In this document: piece after piece, positions 35,450 to 42,734 of the stretch | How the letters are laid out: each line of letters begins with the position of its first letter | Numbering within the stretch: position 1 is the first letter of the stretch | Source of the DNA: Paraconexibacter sp040581415 | GTDB lineage: Bacteria > Actinomycetota > Thermoleophilia > Solirubrobacterales > Solirubrobacteraceae | DNA: 64,000 nucleotides | NCBI RefSeq assembly: GCF_040581415.1 | Contig: NZ_CP114014.1 | Location: forward strand, 1,798,001 to 1,862,000 | Direction of reading: 5' to 3' | Translations under genes and position numbers: made by a program | The notes under the pieces: generated by a model | Told to the model about the DNA's origin: nothing | The model's database searches: none | The model's input: only the letters and a program-made list of their open reading frames with translations

Positions 35450-36115
35450 GTGGGCCCCGTCCGACACCCCCTGCCGGTCGCCTGCGCGGGCGCGGTGCTG
35501 GCGGGCGGACAGGGTCGCCGGATCGGCGGGGAGAAGGCCGCGGTCGTGGTCGGCGGGCGGACGCTGCTGGACCGGGCGGTGGAGACGGTGGGCCGCGTCG
35601 CGCGGCCGGTGGCAGTCGTCGCCCGCCCGGAGACGGCGCTCCCACCGCCCCCGGCGCCCGTGGCTGACAGCTTCGGCACCGATGCGGGGCGTTTCCTGTC
35701 GGCGGGCGCGCCCGAGGTGTGGCTCGAGCCCGCCGACGCACCCCGGCACCCCCTGACCGGCGTGGTCTACGCCCTCGAGCAGGCGGAGGGCCGCGCGGTG
35801 CTGGTCTGCGCCGTCGACCTGCCGCTGCTGGACCCCGCGACGCTGCGGGTCATCCTGATCGCGGCGGCGCTGGCGCCGGACGCACCGGCGGTCGTCCCCC
35901 GGACCGGACGGCACCTGCAGGTGCTGTGCGCGCTCTACCGACCGGAGGCGCTCGACGGGCTGCGGGGCTTCGACCCCGACGCGCGCGCGATCGATGTCGT
36001 CGAGGCGCTGGGCCCCGCGATCGTCCCGTTCGACGACGACACGCCGTTCACGAACGTCAACCGCCCGGAGGACGTGACCGCGGCGGAGCGGCTGCTGAAG
36101 GTCAGCCGAAGGTGA
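35450..36115 (+). CDS. mobA: Molybdenum cofactor guanylyltransferase
   Basis: 221 aa nucleotidyltransferase. AGAVLAGGQGRRIGGEKAAV near 14-33 is the MobA GTP/Mo-molybdopterin signature; VCAVDLPLL carries the Mg2+ Asp and NVNRPEDV is the typical ending. It joins GMP to molybdopterin to give the guanine dinucleotide form used by DMSO-reductase-family enzymes such as the one at 2401-4692. GTG 35450 is leaderless-type. The last 14 bp overlap the convergent dipZ gene. Confidence 0.88.
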   Translation: MGPVRHPLPVACAGAVLAGGQGRRIGGEKAAVVVGGRTLLDRAVETVGRVARPVAVVARPETALPPPPAPVADSFGTDAGRFLSAGAPEVWLEPADAPRHPLTGVVYALEQAEGRAVLVCAVDLPLLDPATLRVILIAAALAPDAPAVVPRTGRHLQVLCALYRPEALDGLRGFDPDARAIDVVEALGPAIVPFDDDTPFTNVNRPEDVTAAERLLKVSRR

Positions 36116-37898
36116 ACGCGAACCCGCTGACGCCGGGCGGCACGTCCAGGTGCAGCCGGTGCTCACCGGTCTCGGGGAGGCCGACGAGCTCGTAGATGTC
36201 CTGGCCGGTCACCTTGACGGTCCGGTACGGCTTGCCGTCCAGCGTGACCTTCACGTCGCGCCGCCTGTCGCCCGCGGACGCCAGGACGAGGTAGACGTTG
36301 CGCGCCTGGATCTGCGCGTCGATCGTCGCACCGGCGACGGCGGTCGAGGACTCCTCGTCGACCTTCCAGCGGCCGCCGAGCGTGAAGTTGTTCAGGCTCA
36401 GGTCGGACCCGGTGACCGGCTTGTAGCTGCGGGTCCCGTCGGCGGGACCGGACGGGATCCAGCCCTGGGCCCGCTGCGAGCCGAGGTAGGTCTCGGGCGT
36501 GATCTGGCTGTCGCTGACCGCGATCGTGCCCTTCGCGCGCACGCCACCGCCGAGTCCGGTCGTCCCGCGTTCGGCCAGCAGCGTCCGGATGACGGCTTCG
36601 GACTCCTCGTACTCGCCCTCGCCGAAGTGCGTGAACCGCACCTGGCCCTTGGCGTCGATGAAGTACTTGGCCGGCCAGTACTGGTTGCCCCAGGCGTTCC
36701 AGGTGGCCATCTCGTTGTCCTGCACCACCGGGTACTTCAGGCCGTTCTGCTTGATCGACGCGGCGACGTTCGAGGTCTTCTTCTCGAACGCGAACTCGGG
36801 CGCGTGGACCCCGACGATGACGAGGCCCTTCTTCGCGTACTTCTCCTGCCACGCCTTGAGGTAGGGGAGCGTGCGGATGCAGTTGATGCAGGTGTAGGTC
36901 CAGAAGTCGATCAGGACGACCTTCCCGCGCAGCTGCCGGAGCGTCAGCGGCTTGCCGTTCGCCGTGTTGAACCAGTGGCCGTCGCCCTCGAACTCCGGGG
37001 CGTCGCCGAGCTTCGGCAGGTCGGGGGTCGTGACCCCCGGCAGCCCGGGGCCGGTGGCGGCGGCCGCCGTCCCGGGGCCCGCGGCGGCGGCTCCGGGCTT
37101 CGTGGCCGCGGCGGCTGCGGCGCGCTTCTGGGCCGCCTCCTGGCGCTCCTCGAACTTCGACCGCCCCCGCAGGTCGGCGAGCCGGTCCTTCACCGCGCCG
37201 GACTCCTCGAGGCTCTTGGTCGGGTTCACGAGGAAGGCCGGCAGGTCGCTGGCGATCGCCGTCTGGAAGCGCGTGTCGAGGGAGAACGTCATGGCGAGCG
37301 CCGTGAGGACCATGACCGCGCCGAGCGCCCGCTGGACCTGGGGGCCGCGGCCGCCGCGGCGCACGCGCTCCAGGACGCCGCGCCCGCCCAGCGCGAGCGC
37401 GAACAGCACGACGGCGGAGCCCAGCGCGTAGGCGAATCCGATCACGAACGTCTTGCCGGTCGCGGCGCTGACGGCGATGACGGACGCCAGGATCGGGCCG
37501 GCGCACGGCGCGTAGACCAGGCCGAGCGCCGCGCCGACGCCCAGGCCGCTGACGAAGCCGTCGCCCACCGTCTTGGGCCCGAAGCGCGCCAGGCGCGAGA
37601 GCGGCGCCTCCAGCCGGTCGCCGAGCTTCGGCACCAGGACCGCCAGCCCGAACACGAACAGCGCGGCGATCGCGAGGTCGCGGGGCAGCGAGTCGCCGAC
37701 GCCGACGCTGTCGACGACCTTGGCCAGCACCACGATCGTGATCGTGAAGGTGACGGTCAGGCCGGTGACGACGCCGAGCGGCCGGCGGCGCCCGCCGTCC
37801 GCAGAGGCCGACAGCAGCGCCGGGAGGACCGGGAGCACGCACGGGCTGATCGCGGTGCCGGCGCCGGCGACCAGGGCGAAGAGGGCGAGAAGGACCAC
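36102..37898 (-). CDS. dipZ: DipZ-type CcdA-thioredoxin fusion
   Basis: 598 aa. The N-terminal CcdA/DsbD-like domain (about six helices) has the ISPCVLPVLP and YAPCAGPILA Pro-Cys motifs that carry electrons across the membrane. A linker rich in Ala/Gly/Pro leads to an exported TlpA-like thioredoxin domain with CINC (TCINCIRTLPYLKAW) and a cis-Pro region WPAKYFID. The C-terminus is the carbohydrate-binding-like module seen in mycobacterial DipZ. It supplies reducing power for extracytoplasmic thiols or cytochrome c maturation. The start is GTG 37898; GTG 37943 is also possible. The 3' end overlaps mobA by 14 bp. Confidence 0.9.
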   Translation of the reverse strand: MVLLALFALVAGAGTAISPCVLPVLPALLSASADGGRRRPLGVVTGLTVTFTITIVVLAKVVDSVGVGDSLPRDLAIAALFVFGLAVLVPKLGDRLEAPLSRLARFGPKTVGDGFVSGLGVGAALGLVYAPCAGPILASVIAVSAATGKTFVIGFAYALGSAVVLFALALGGRGVLERVRRGGRGPQVQRALGAVMVLTALAMTFSLDTRFQTAIASDLPAFLVNPTKSLEESGAVKDRLADLRGRSKFEERQEAAQKRAAAAAATKPGAAAAGPGTAAAATGPGLPGVTTPDLPKLGDAPEFEGDGHWFNTANGKPLTLRQLRGKVVLIDFWTYTCINCIRTLPYLKAWQEKYAKKGLVIVGVHAPEFAFEKKTSNVAASIKQNGLKYPVVQDNEMATWNAWGNQYWPAKYFIDAKGQVRFTHFGEGEYEESEAVIRTLLAERGTTGLGGGVRAKGTIAVSDSQITPETYLGSQRAQGWIPSGPADGTRSYKPVTGSDLSLNNFTLGGRWKVDEESSTAVAGATIDAQIQARNVYLVLASAGDRRRDVKVTLDGKPYRTVKVTGQDIYELVGLPETGEHRLHLDVPPGVSGFAFTFG

Positions 37899-37911
37899 GG
37901 TCCCATCATGT

Positions 37912-37928
37912 TCGCAATCTCCTTGCGA
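37912..37928 (-). promoter_or_regulatory. Palindrome at the dipZ start
   Basis: TCGCAA (37912-37917) and TTGCGA (37923-37928) flank a 5-bp spacer that contains the GGAG of the likely ribosome site. It is AT-rich against its surroundings. It may be an operator for dipZ or a translational control hairpin. Confidence 0.4.
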
Positions 37929-37976
37929 TTGGATGACGGACACCGGTGCCGCGACCGGCGCCCGGCCAGGACGCCG

Positions 37977-39932
37977 TCAGCAGACGGGCAATGTGCCGCA
38001 GACCAGGCCGAGCGTCGACGTCAGGCCGGCGACGGTGCCTTCGAGCGTGCTGACCTTGCTCACCAGCCCGGTTCCCGGTGCGGTGACCGTGGTGTTGAGC
38101 GCGGAGACCGTCCCCGAGAGGCCCGAGATGGTGGTCTCGGTGGAGGCGAGGCCGCTCTGGACGGTGGCGATGGCGCTGCCGGCCGCGCTGATCTGCCCCG
38201 CGAGCGCCGTGTCGGCGAGGCCCAGGGCGGCAACCGTCGTGCCGAGCCCCGTGACCGTGCCGTCGAGCGTGGTGACGGTGCCCGTGAGCCCGGACAGCCC
38301 GGTGGTGACCGTCTGCAGCGTGGTGTCGAGGGCGTCGAGCTGCGCCTGCAGCCCGGCGTCGCTGATCCCGAGGGCGTCCAGCGTGGTGGTGAGCGTGGTG
38401 AGGGCCGCCTCGGCGCTGTCGACGCGGCCGCCCAGTCCGCCGACGAGGGCGACGAGGCCGGTGCCCGCGCCGCTCACGGTGCTCGTGAGCGCACTCAGCT
38501 GCGCGCTGAGGACGGTGTCCGCGGAGCCGAGCGCGCCCACCGTCGTCTGCAGGGTGCCGAGCGTCGCGCTCGTCCCGGTCAGGTCGCCGGCGAGCGAGGT
38601 CACGCTCGTGCCCAGCGCGGTCAGCGCCGACTGGACGGCGGCGCTGTCGATGCCCAGGCCGGCGACCGTCGTCTGGAGCCCGCCGACGTCGCCGAGGACG
38701 AGGCCCACGGTCCCGGTGAGGCCGGTCAGCGCCGACTGCACGGTCCCGACGGTCCCGGTCAGCGCGTTCAGCGAGGTGGTCAGCGAGCCGACCGTCGACC
38801 CGAGCGTGCTGACGGTGCCCGTGAGCGCGGTGAGGTCGGACTGCAGGGCGGCCACGGTCGTCGTCGTCAGGGTCGTCACCGAGCCGGTCAGGCTGGTGAG
38901 GCTCGCGGTGGCGGTCGTGAGCGCGGACTCGACGCTCGTCACCCGGCCCGTCAGCGTCGTCAGGGACGCCGCGATCGAGGTCACGGTCCCGGTGAGGGCG
39001 CCGAGTGCGGCGGGGTCCAGGCCGCTGAGGGATCCCAGGCCGGCCTCGACGGCGTCAAGGCGCGCGGTCAGCAGGGGCAGCGCCGTCTCGACCGCGCCCA
39101 GGCGGCCGGCCAGCGCGGCGAGCGTGCTCTGCAGCGCCGTCACCGAGCTCTCGAGCGCGGCCACCTTCGTCGCGGTCGCCTGCTGGGTCGCCTGGAGCGT
39201 CGTGACGTCCCCGGCGGTCCGGTCCATGCGATCGCGAAGCCCGCTGGTCCCCTGGTCGAGCGCGTCGACGCGTTCGCCCAGGGTCTTCCTGGCCTCGCTG
39301 AGACCGGCGTCCAGGCCGCCGACCTGGCCGGTCAGGCCCGCGAGCCCGGACTTCAGCGTGGCGAGCTGGGCCTGGACCGCGGCAACGACGCCGTCGACCC
39401 GGTCGATACGGGCGCCTAGGACGCCCGCCAGGCCGGCGACGGTGGTCGTGAGCGTGTCGACGCGCCCGGAGACCGTGGCGACGAGCGCGGCCAGCTCGCT
39501 GGTGGACAGCTCCGCCGAGCGCCGCGTGACGGTCGCGGTCCGGGCGACGACACGGGCGCTGGCCGCGCCGCGCTGGCTGCGCGGGACCCTGGCGGTCAGG
39601 GCCAGCCGGTCCCCGAGGCGCAGGCGGGACGGGACGACCGTCGTCCGCGCCGGCCCGGGCAGCGCGCGACGCCGGCCGACGAGGATGGTCGCCACCTGGC
39701 TCTCGAGGTGCGCGTTGCGGGCGCTGGCGCGCGTGAGCAGGACGGGGATCGCCGAGCGGGTTCCCGAGACGGGGTAGGCGGCCGCGACGACGGTGGCCTT
39801 GAGCGTCCGGACGGGGTTCGCCGCCGGCCGGGGCGACGCGGCCGCGTGGGCGGACGCGGGAGCGCCGGCGCACGCGCTGAGCAGCGCGGCGACGAGGGCG
39901 CCGGCAGGGACGAGGCGGCGGCGGGAGAGCAT
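37977..39932 (-). CDS. Long Thr/Leu/Gly repeat lipoprotein, fibre-like
   Basis: 651 aa. A signal peptide with lipobox LSAC at 18-21 is followed by about 120 residues of beta-rich head and then about 480 residues of heptad-like Leu/Val/Thr repeats (patterns such as TVGSLTTSLNALTGTV), without Pro until the last segment. It looks like a long trimeric or dimeric coiled coil with unusual Thr/Gly/Ser instead of charged positions, as in surface fibres or tape-measure-like stalks. It ends CGTLPVC, which could form a disulfide cap. Family not recognised. It lies between dipZ and moaA on the same strand. Confidence 0.75.
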   Translation of the reverse strand: MLSRRRLVPAGALVAALLSACAGAPASAHAAASPRPAANPVRTLKATVVAAAYPVSGTRSAIPVLLTRASARNAHLESQVATILVGRRRALPGPARTTVVPSRLRLGDRLALTARVPRSQRGAASARVVARTATVTRRSAELSTSELAALVATVSGRVDTLTTTVAGLAGVLGARIDRVDGVVAAVQAQLATLKSGLAGLTGQVGGLDAGLSEARKTLGERVDALDQGTSGLRDRMDRTAGDVTTLQATQQATATKVAALESSVTALQSTLAALAGRLGAVETALPLLTARLDAVEAGLGSLSGLDPAALGALTGTVTSIAASLTTLTGRVTSVESALTTATASLTSLTGSVTTLTTTTVAALQSDLTALTGTVSTLGSTVGSLTTSLNALTGTVGTVQSALTGLTGTVGLVLGDVGGLQTTVAGLGIDSAAVQSALTALGTSVTSLAGDLTGTSATLGTLQTTVGALGSADTVLSAQLSALTSTVSGAGTGLVALVGGLGGRVDSAEAALTTLTTTLDALGISDAGLQAQLDALDTTLQTVTTGLSGLTGTVTTLDGTVTGLGTTVAALGLADTALAGQISAAGSAIATVQSGLASTETTISGLSGTVSALNTTVTAPGTGLVSKVSTLEGTVAGLTSTLGLVCGTLPVC

Positions 39933-39981
39933 GGGCTGCCCGCAGTGGTCGGCGACCGGCCGACGCGCTTGACCCGGCCTG

Positions 39982-40983
39982 TCAGCCGCCGATGGCGCTC
40001 ATCGTGCGCAGCGGCTGCACGTACCCGGGCTCGTTGACCCGGTGCTTGAGCTCCTTGCGCCAGACCGCGGCACGGATGATCGCGTCGATCGCGTCGTCGC
40101 TCGAGCCGTCGCGCAGCGGGGTGCGCAGGTCGGTCTCGTTGTGGCTGAAGAGGCAGGTGCGCAGCTTGCCGTCCGCGGTCAGCCGGATGCGGTTGCAGTC
40201 CCCGCAGAAGGGGTCGCTCACCGGATCGATGAAACCGAGCTGCCCCTGGCCGTCGGCGAACCGGTAGACGCGGGCCGTGGCGGACGGCTCGCGTGGCGCC
40301 TCCTCGAGCGGGTACTCGCGGCCGATCAGCTCGCGCAGCTCCGCGCCGGAGAGCACGCTGCCCGGCGTCCAGGTGTGATCGGCGTCGAGGGGCATGAACT
40401 CGATGAACCGCACCTCGTAGGGATGCTCGCGGGCGAAGCGCGCGAACGGGAGGACCTCGTCCTCGGTGAAGCCGCGGATCGCCACGGCGTTGATCTTAAT
40501 CGGGTGCGCCTCCGGGTGGGCGGCGAGCCTCTCGATGCCCGCGAGGACCCGGGGGAGGGCGTCGCGACGGGTCATCTCGAAGAAGCGGTCGCGCTGGAGC
40601 GAGTCGATCGAGACGTTGAAGCGGTGCACGCCGGCGGCGACCAGGGCGTCGGCGTCCCGGTCCAGCAGGTACCCGTTGGTCGTGACGCTCAGGTCCTGCA
40701 GGCCGGGAATCGCGGCCAGCCGCGCCGCGAGCACGGGGAAGTCGCGCCGGACGAGCGGCTCGCCGCCGGTCAGCCGGACGTCGTGCACGCCCATCTGGAC
40801 GAGCAGCGTCACGAGCCGCTCGATCTCCTCGAACGTCAGCACGTCCGACCGCTCGAGCCACGGCAGCCCCTCGGCCGGCATGCAGTACTGGCAGCGGAAG
40901 TTGCAGCGGTCGGTCACCGACACGCGGACGTCGCCGATCGCCCGGCCGTGACCGTCGACGAGGGGAGGGCGCACGCTGTTCAC
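39982..40983 (-). CDS. moaA: GTP 3',8-cyclase
   Basis: 333 aa radical-SAM enzyme that begins molybdenum cofactor synthesis by converting GTP to 3',8-cyclo-GTP. The N-terminal cluster is CNFRCQYCMP (C-x3-C-x2-C), LTGGEPLVRRDF binds SAM, and the C-terminal cluster DPFCGDCNRIRL...LRTCLFS binds the second 4Fe-4S used for GTP. The C-terminus ends in GG, as required by MoaA. GTG 40983 is 24 bp from the divergent lipoprotein start, and TAACCT (40995-40990) is 6 nt upstream: leaderless. Confidence 0.96.
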   Translation of the reverse strand: MNSVRPPLVDGHGRAIGDVRVSVTDRCNFRCQYCMPAEGLPWLERSDVLTFEEIERLVTLLVQMGVHDVRLTGGEPLVRRDFPVLAARLAAIPGLQDLSVTTNGYLLDRDADALVAAGVHRFNVSIDSLQRDRFFEMTRRDALPRVLAGIERLAAHPEAHPIKINAVAIRGFTEDEVLPFARFAREHPYEVRFIEFMPLDADHTWTPGSVLSGAELRELIGREYPLEEAPREPSATARVYRFADGQGQLGFIDPVSDPFCGDCNRIRLTADGKLRTCLFSHNETDLRTPLRDGSSDDAIDAIIRAAVWRKELKHRVNEPGYVQPLRTMSAIGG

Positions 40984-40989
40984 GCCCAG

Positions 40990-40999
40990 AGGTTAACGT
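40990..40999. promoter_or_regulatory. Overlapping divergent -10 elements (moaA / lipoprotein)
   Basis: TAACCT on the minus strand (40995-40990, 6 nt before GTG 40983) and TAACGT on the plus strand (40994-40999, 8 nt before ATG 41008) share the TA at 40994-40995 within a GTTAAC palindrome. This has the same geometry as the pair at 35433-35442. Confidence 0.65.
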
Positions 41000-41007
41000 C
41001 CCGGACG

Positions 41008-41535
41008 ATGCCTGTTTCGCCTGTCGTCCCTGCCCGCACCCGCCGGGGCGCTCCCGACCGGCGCCGCGGCGCGGTCACCGGCGCCGGTGCTGCGGCAGCC
41101 ACCCTGCTCACCGGGGTGCTGCTGGCCGGCTGCGGTTCCGACGAGGAGCCGGCCAAGGTGGTGGCCTCGCCGGAGGTCCGCGTGCGGACGGTCGTGCGCC
41201 AGTTCGGTGTCGCGTCCGCCGCGAAGGACTACCAGGCGATCTGCGACCGGCTGATCGCCAAGACCTTGTCGGACAACGTCGAGGAGCTCGGCCTCCCGTG
41301 CGAGCTCGCCTTCAAGGAGGGCCTGGAGAGCGTGCGCGGGGCGAGCCTGCGCATCGACGCGGTGCGCTTCGCGGGGGCGTCGAAGGCGTTCGCGAAGGTC
41401 CACACGTCCGCGGTCGGCCAGGCGCCGTCGGACGACACGCTCGAGCTCGTGCTCGTCGGCCGGTCGTGGCGGATCAGCTCGCTGAACGCGCCGGCGTCGT
41501 CGGTCCCGAAGCCGGTGCAGGTCAAGTTCTGGTGA
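41008..41535 (+). CDS. Lipoprotein of unknown function
   Basis: 175 aa. A basic N-terminus, hydrophobic AAAATLLTGVLLAG and lipobox LAGC near 42 give a lipid-anchored protein. The mature domain (RVRTVVRQFGVASAAKDYQAICDRLI...) resembles small NTF2-like/DUF4878 folds seen in actinobacterial lipoproteins, with one Cys pair. An upstream in-frame extension would be antisense to moaA, so ATG 41008 is used; TAACGT lies 8 nt before it. Confidence 0.75.
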   Translation: MPVSPVVPARTRRGAPDRRRGAVTGAGAAAATLLTGVLLAGCGSDEEPAKVVASPEVRVRTVVRQFGVASAAKDYQAICDRLIAKTLSDNVEELGLPCELAFKEGLESVRGASLRIDAVRFAGASKAFAKVHTSAVGQAPSDDTLELVLVGRSWRISSLNAPASSVPKPVQVKFW

Positions 41536-41551
41536 CCGCTGCCGCGGGCGC

Positions 41552-41713
41552 TCAGTCGCGCTTGACCATCACGTAGACCAGCGCGCCCGCGAACGCCAAC
41601 TGCCCGAACGCCATCGCGGTGCCCAGGTTGGTCGCGCCGACGGCGAGCGCGATGAGCGTCACGCCGGCGAACGCGGCGAGCATGATCAGCAGGTCGATGC
41701 GGATGGTCTTCAT
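41552..41713 (-). CDS. Small two-helix membrane protein coupled to meaB
   Basis: 53 aa. Two hydrophobic stretches (LLIMLAAFAGVTLIALAVG and TAMAFGQLAFAGALVYVMV) form a helical hairpin, with a short basic end VKRD. The ATG overlaps the meaB stop (ATGA), so it is translationally coupled to ecm-meaB. Unknown family. Its fixed position after the mutase chaperone suggests a common transcript rather than a known shared function. Confidence 0.7.
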   Translation of the reverse strand: MKTIRIDLLIMLAAFAGVTLIALAVGATNLGTAMAFGQLAFAGALVYVMVKRD

Positions 41714-42720
41714 GGACGGCTCAATTCGCGGGCGTGGTCTTCCAGGGCGGTGACCAGGGTAGGGATGTCCTCGCCCCGCGGCTGCACCGCGAGGAAGCGG
41801 CGGGCGGCGCGCAGGCCGCCGAGCGCGCGCAGGCCGCGGTCCCCGTGCTCGGCGACGAAGTCGGCCAGGGCGCTCGACCGGCGCGACTGCAGGCGCTGCT
41901 GCGGGATGTCCAGCGCCGCGCGGTGCGCGTCCAGGGCGACCGTGAGGTCCGCGATGCCGACCGGCGGCGTCGCGACCGCGCTGACCGCGACGACGGCGGT
42001 GTCCCGCGATCCCGCCGACCGCAGCGCCGCGTTCAGGTCGCGCCGGGCGCGCAGCGCGATGTCCCCGAGGTCGGCCTTCGTCACCACGAGGACGTCCGGG
42101 ATCTCCATGATCCCCGACTTCAGGAACTGCAGCGAATCGCCGCTGCCGGGCTGTACGATCACGGCGACGCTGTCGGCGACCTCGGAGATCTCGGTCTCCG
42201 ACTGGCCGACGCCGACCGTCTCGATGACGACGACGTCGAACGCGACGGCCAGCGCGTGCGCCGCGGCCCGCGTCGCCGGCGCCAGGCCGCCGAGCCGCGT
42301 GCCGGCCGCCGTCGACCGGATGAACGTCGCAGGATCGGCCGGGTCGAACATGATGCGCGCGCGGTCGCCCAGCAGCGAGCCCCCGCTGCGGCGGGACGAC
42401 GGGTCGACGGCGAGGACCGCGACGCTGCGGTCCTCGCCGCGCCACTGCCGCACGAGTGCGCTGAGCAGCGTCGACTTGCCCGCGCCGGGGGGACCGGTCA
42501 CGCCGATCACGTGCCCCGCGGCCTCGCCGCCGAGCGCCGCCGGGGCGACCGCACGCAGCAGGTCGGCGATCGCCGCGCGGGACGCGGAGCTGCGGTTCTC
42601 GACGAGGTTGAGGACGGCGGGGGCGACCGTGAGGTCCCCGTCGCGCAGCCGTGCGGCCAGCCCGGCGCCGTCGGGCGGGCCGGGGGCCTGTGCGCGGGGG
42701 GCCGCGTCGGTCGGGGCCAC
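41710..42720 (-). CDS. meaB: GTPase chaperone of B12 mutase, MeaB
   Basis: 336 aa G3E-type GTPase. Walker A GPPGAGKSTLLSAL is near 80; VLAVDPSSRRSGGSLLGDR holds switch I, VIETVGVGQSE the Walker B/switch II, and VVTKADLGD the base-specific NKxD-like motif (here TKAD). MeaB protects and reactivates acyl-CoA mutases by gating adenosylcobalamin loading. Its GTG start lies 14 bp after the ecm stop and its end overlaps a small membrane protein. Context ties it to ethylmalonyl-CoA mutase rather than to a methylmalonyl-CoA mutase. Confidence 0.94.
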   Translation of the reverse strand: MAPTDAAPRAQAPGPPDGAGLAARLRDGDLTVAPAVLNLVENRSSASRAAIADLLRAVAPAALGGEAAGHVIGVTGPPGAGKSTLLSALVRQWRGEDRSVAVLAVDPSSRRSGGSLLGDRARIMFDPADPATFIRSTAAGTRLGGLAPATRAAAHALAVAFDVVVIETVGVGQSETEISEVADSVAVIVQPGSGDSLQFLKSGIMEIPDVLVVTKADLGDIALRARRDLNAALRSAGSRDTAVVAVSAVATPPVGIADLTVALDAHRAALDIPQQRLQSRRSSALADFVAEHGDRGLRALGGLRAARRFLAVQPRGEDIPTLVTALEDHARELSRP

Positions 42721-42734
42721 GGAGCGGCGGTGAC

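Noticed and set aside
36150..39419. A 1,089-codon plus-strand open frame opposite dipZ and the fibre protein
   Set aside because: Shadow frame; dipZ has complete CcdA and thioredoxin motifs on the minus strand.
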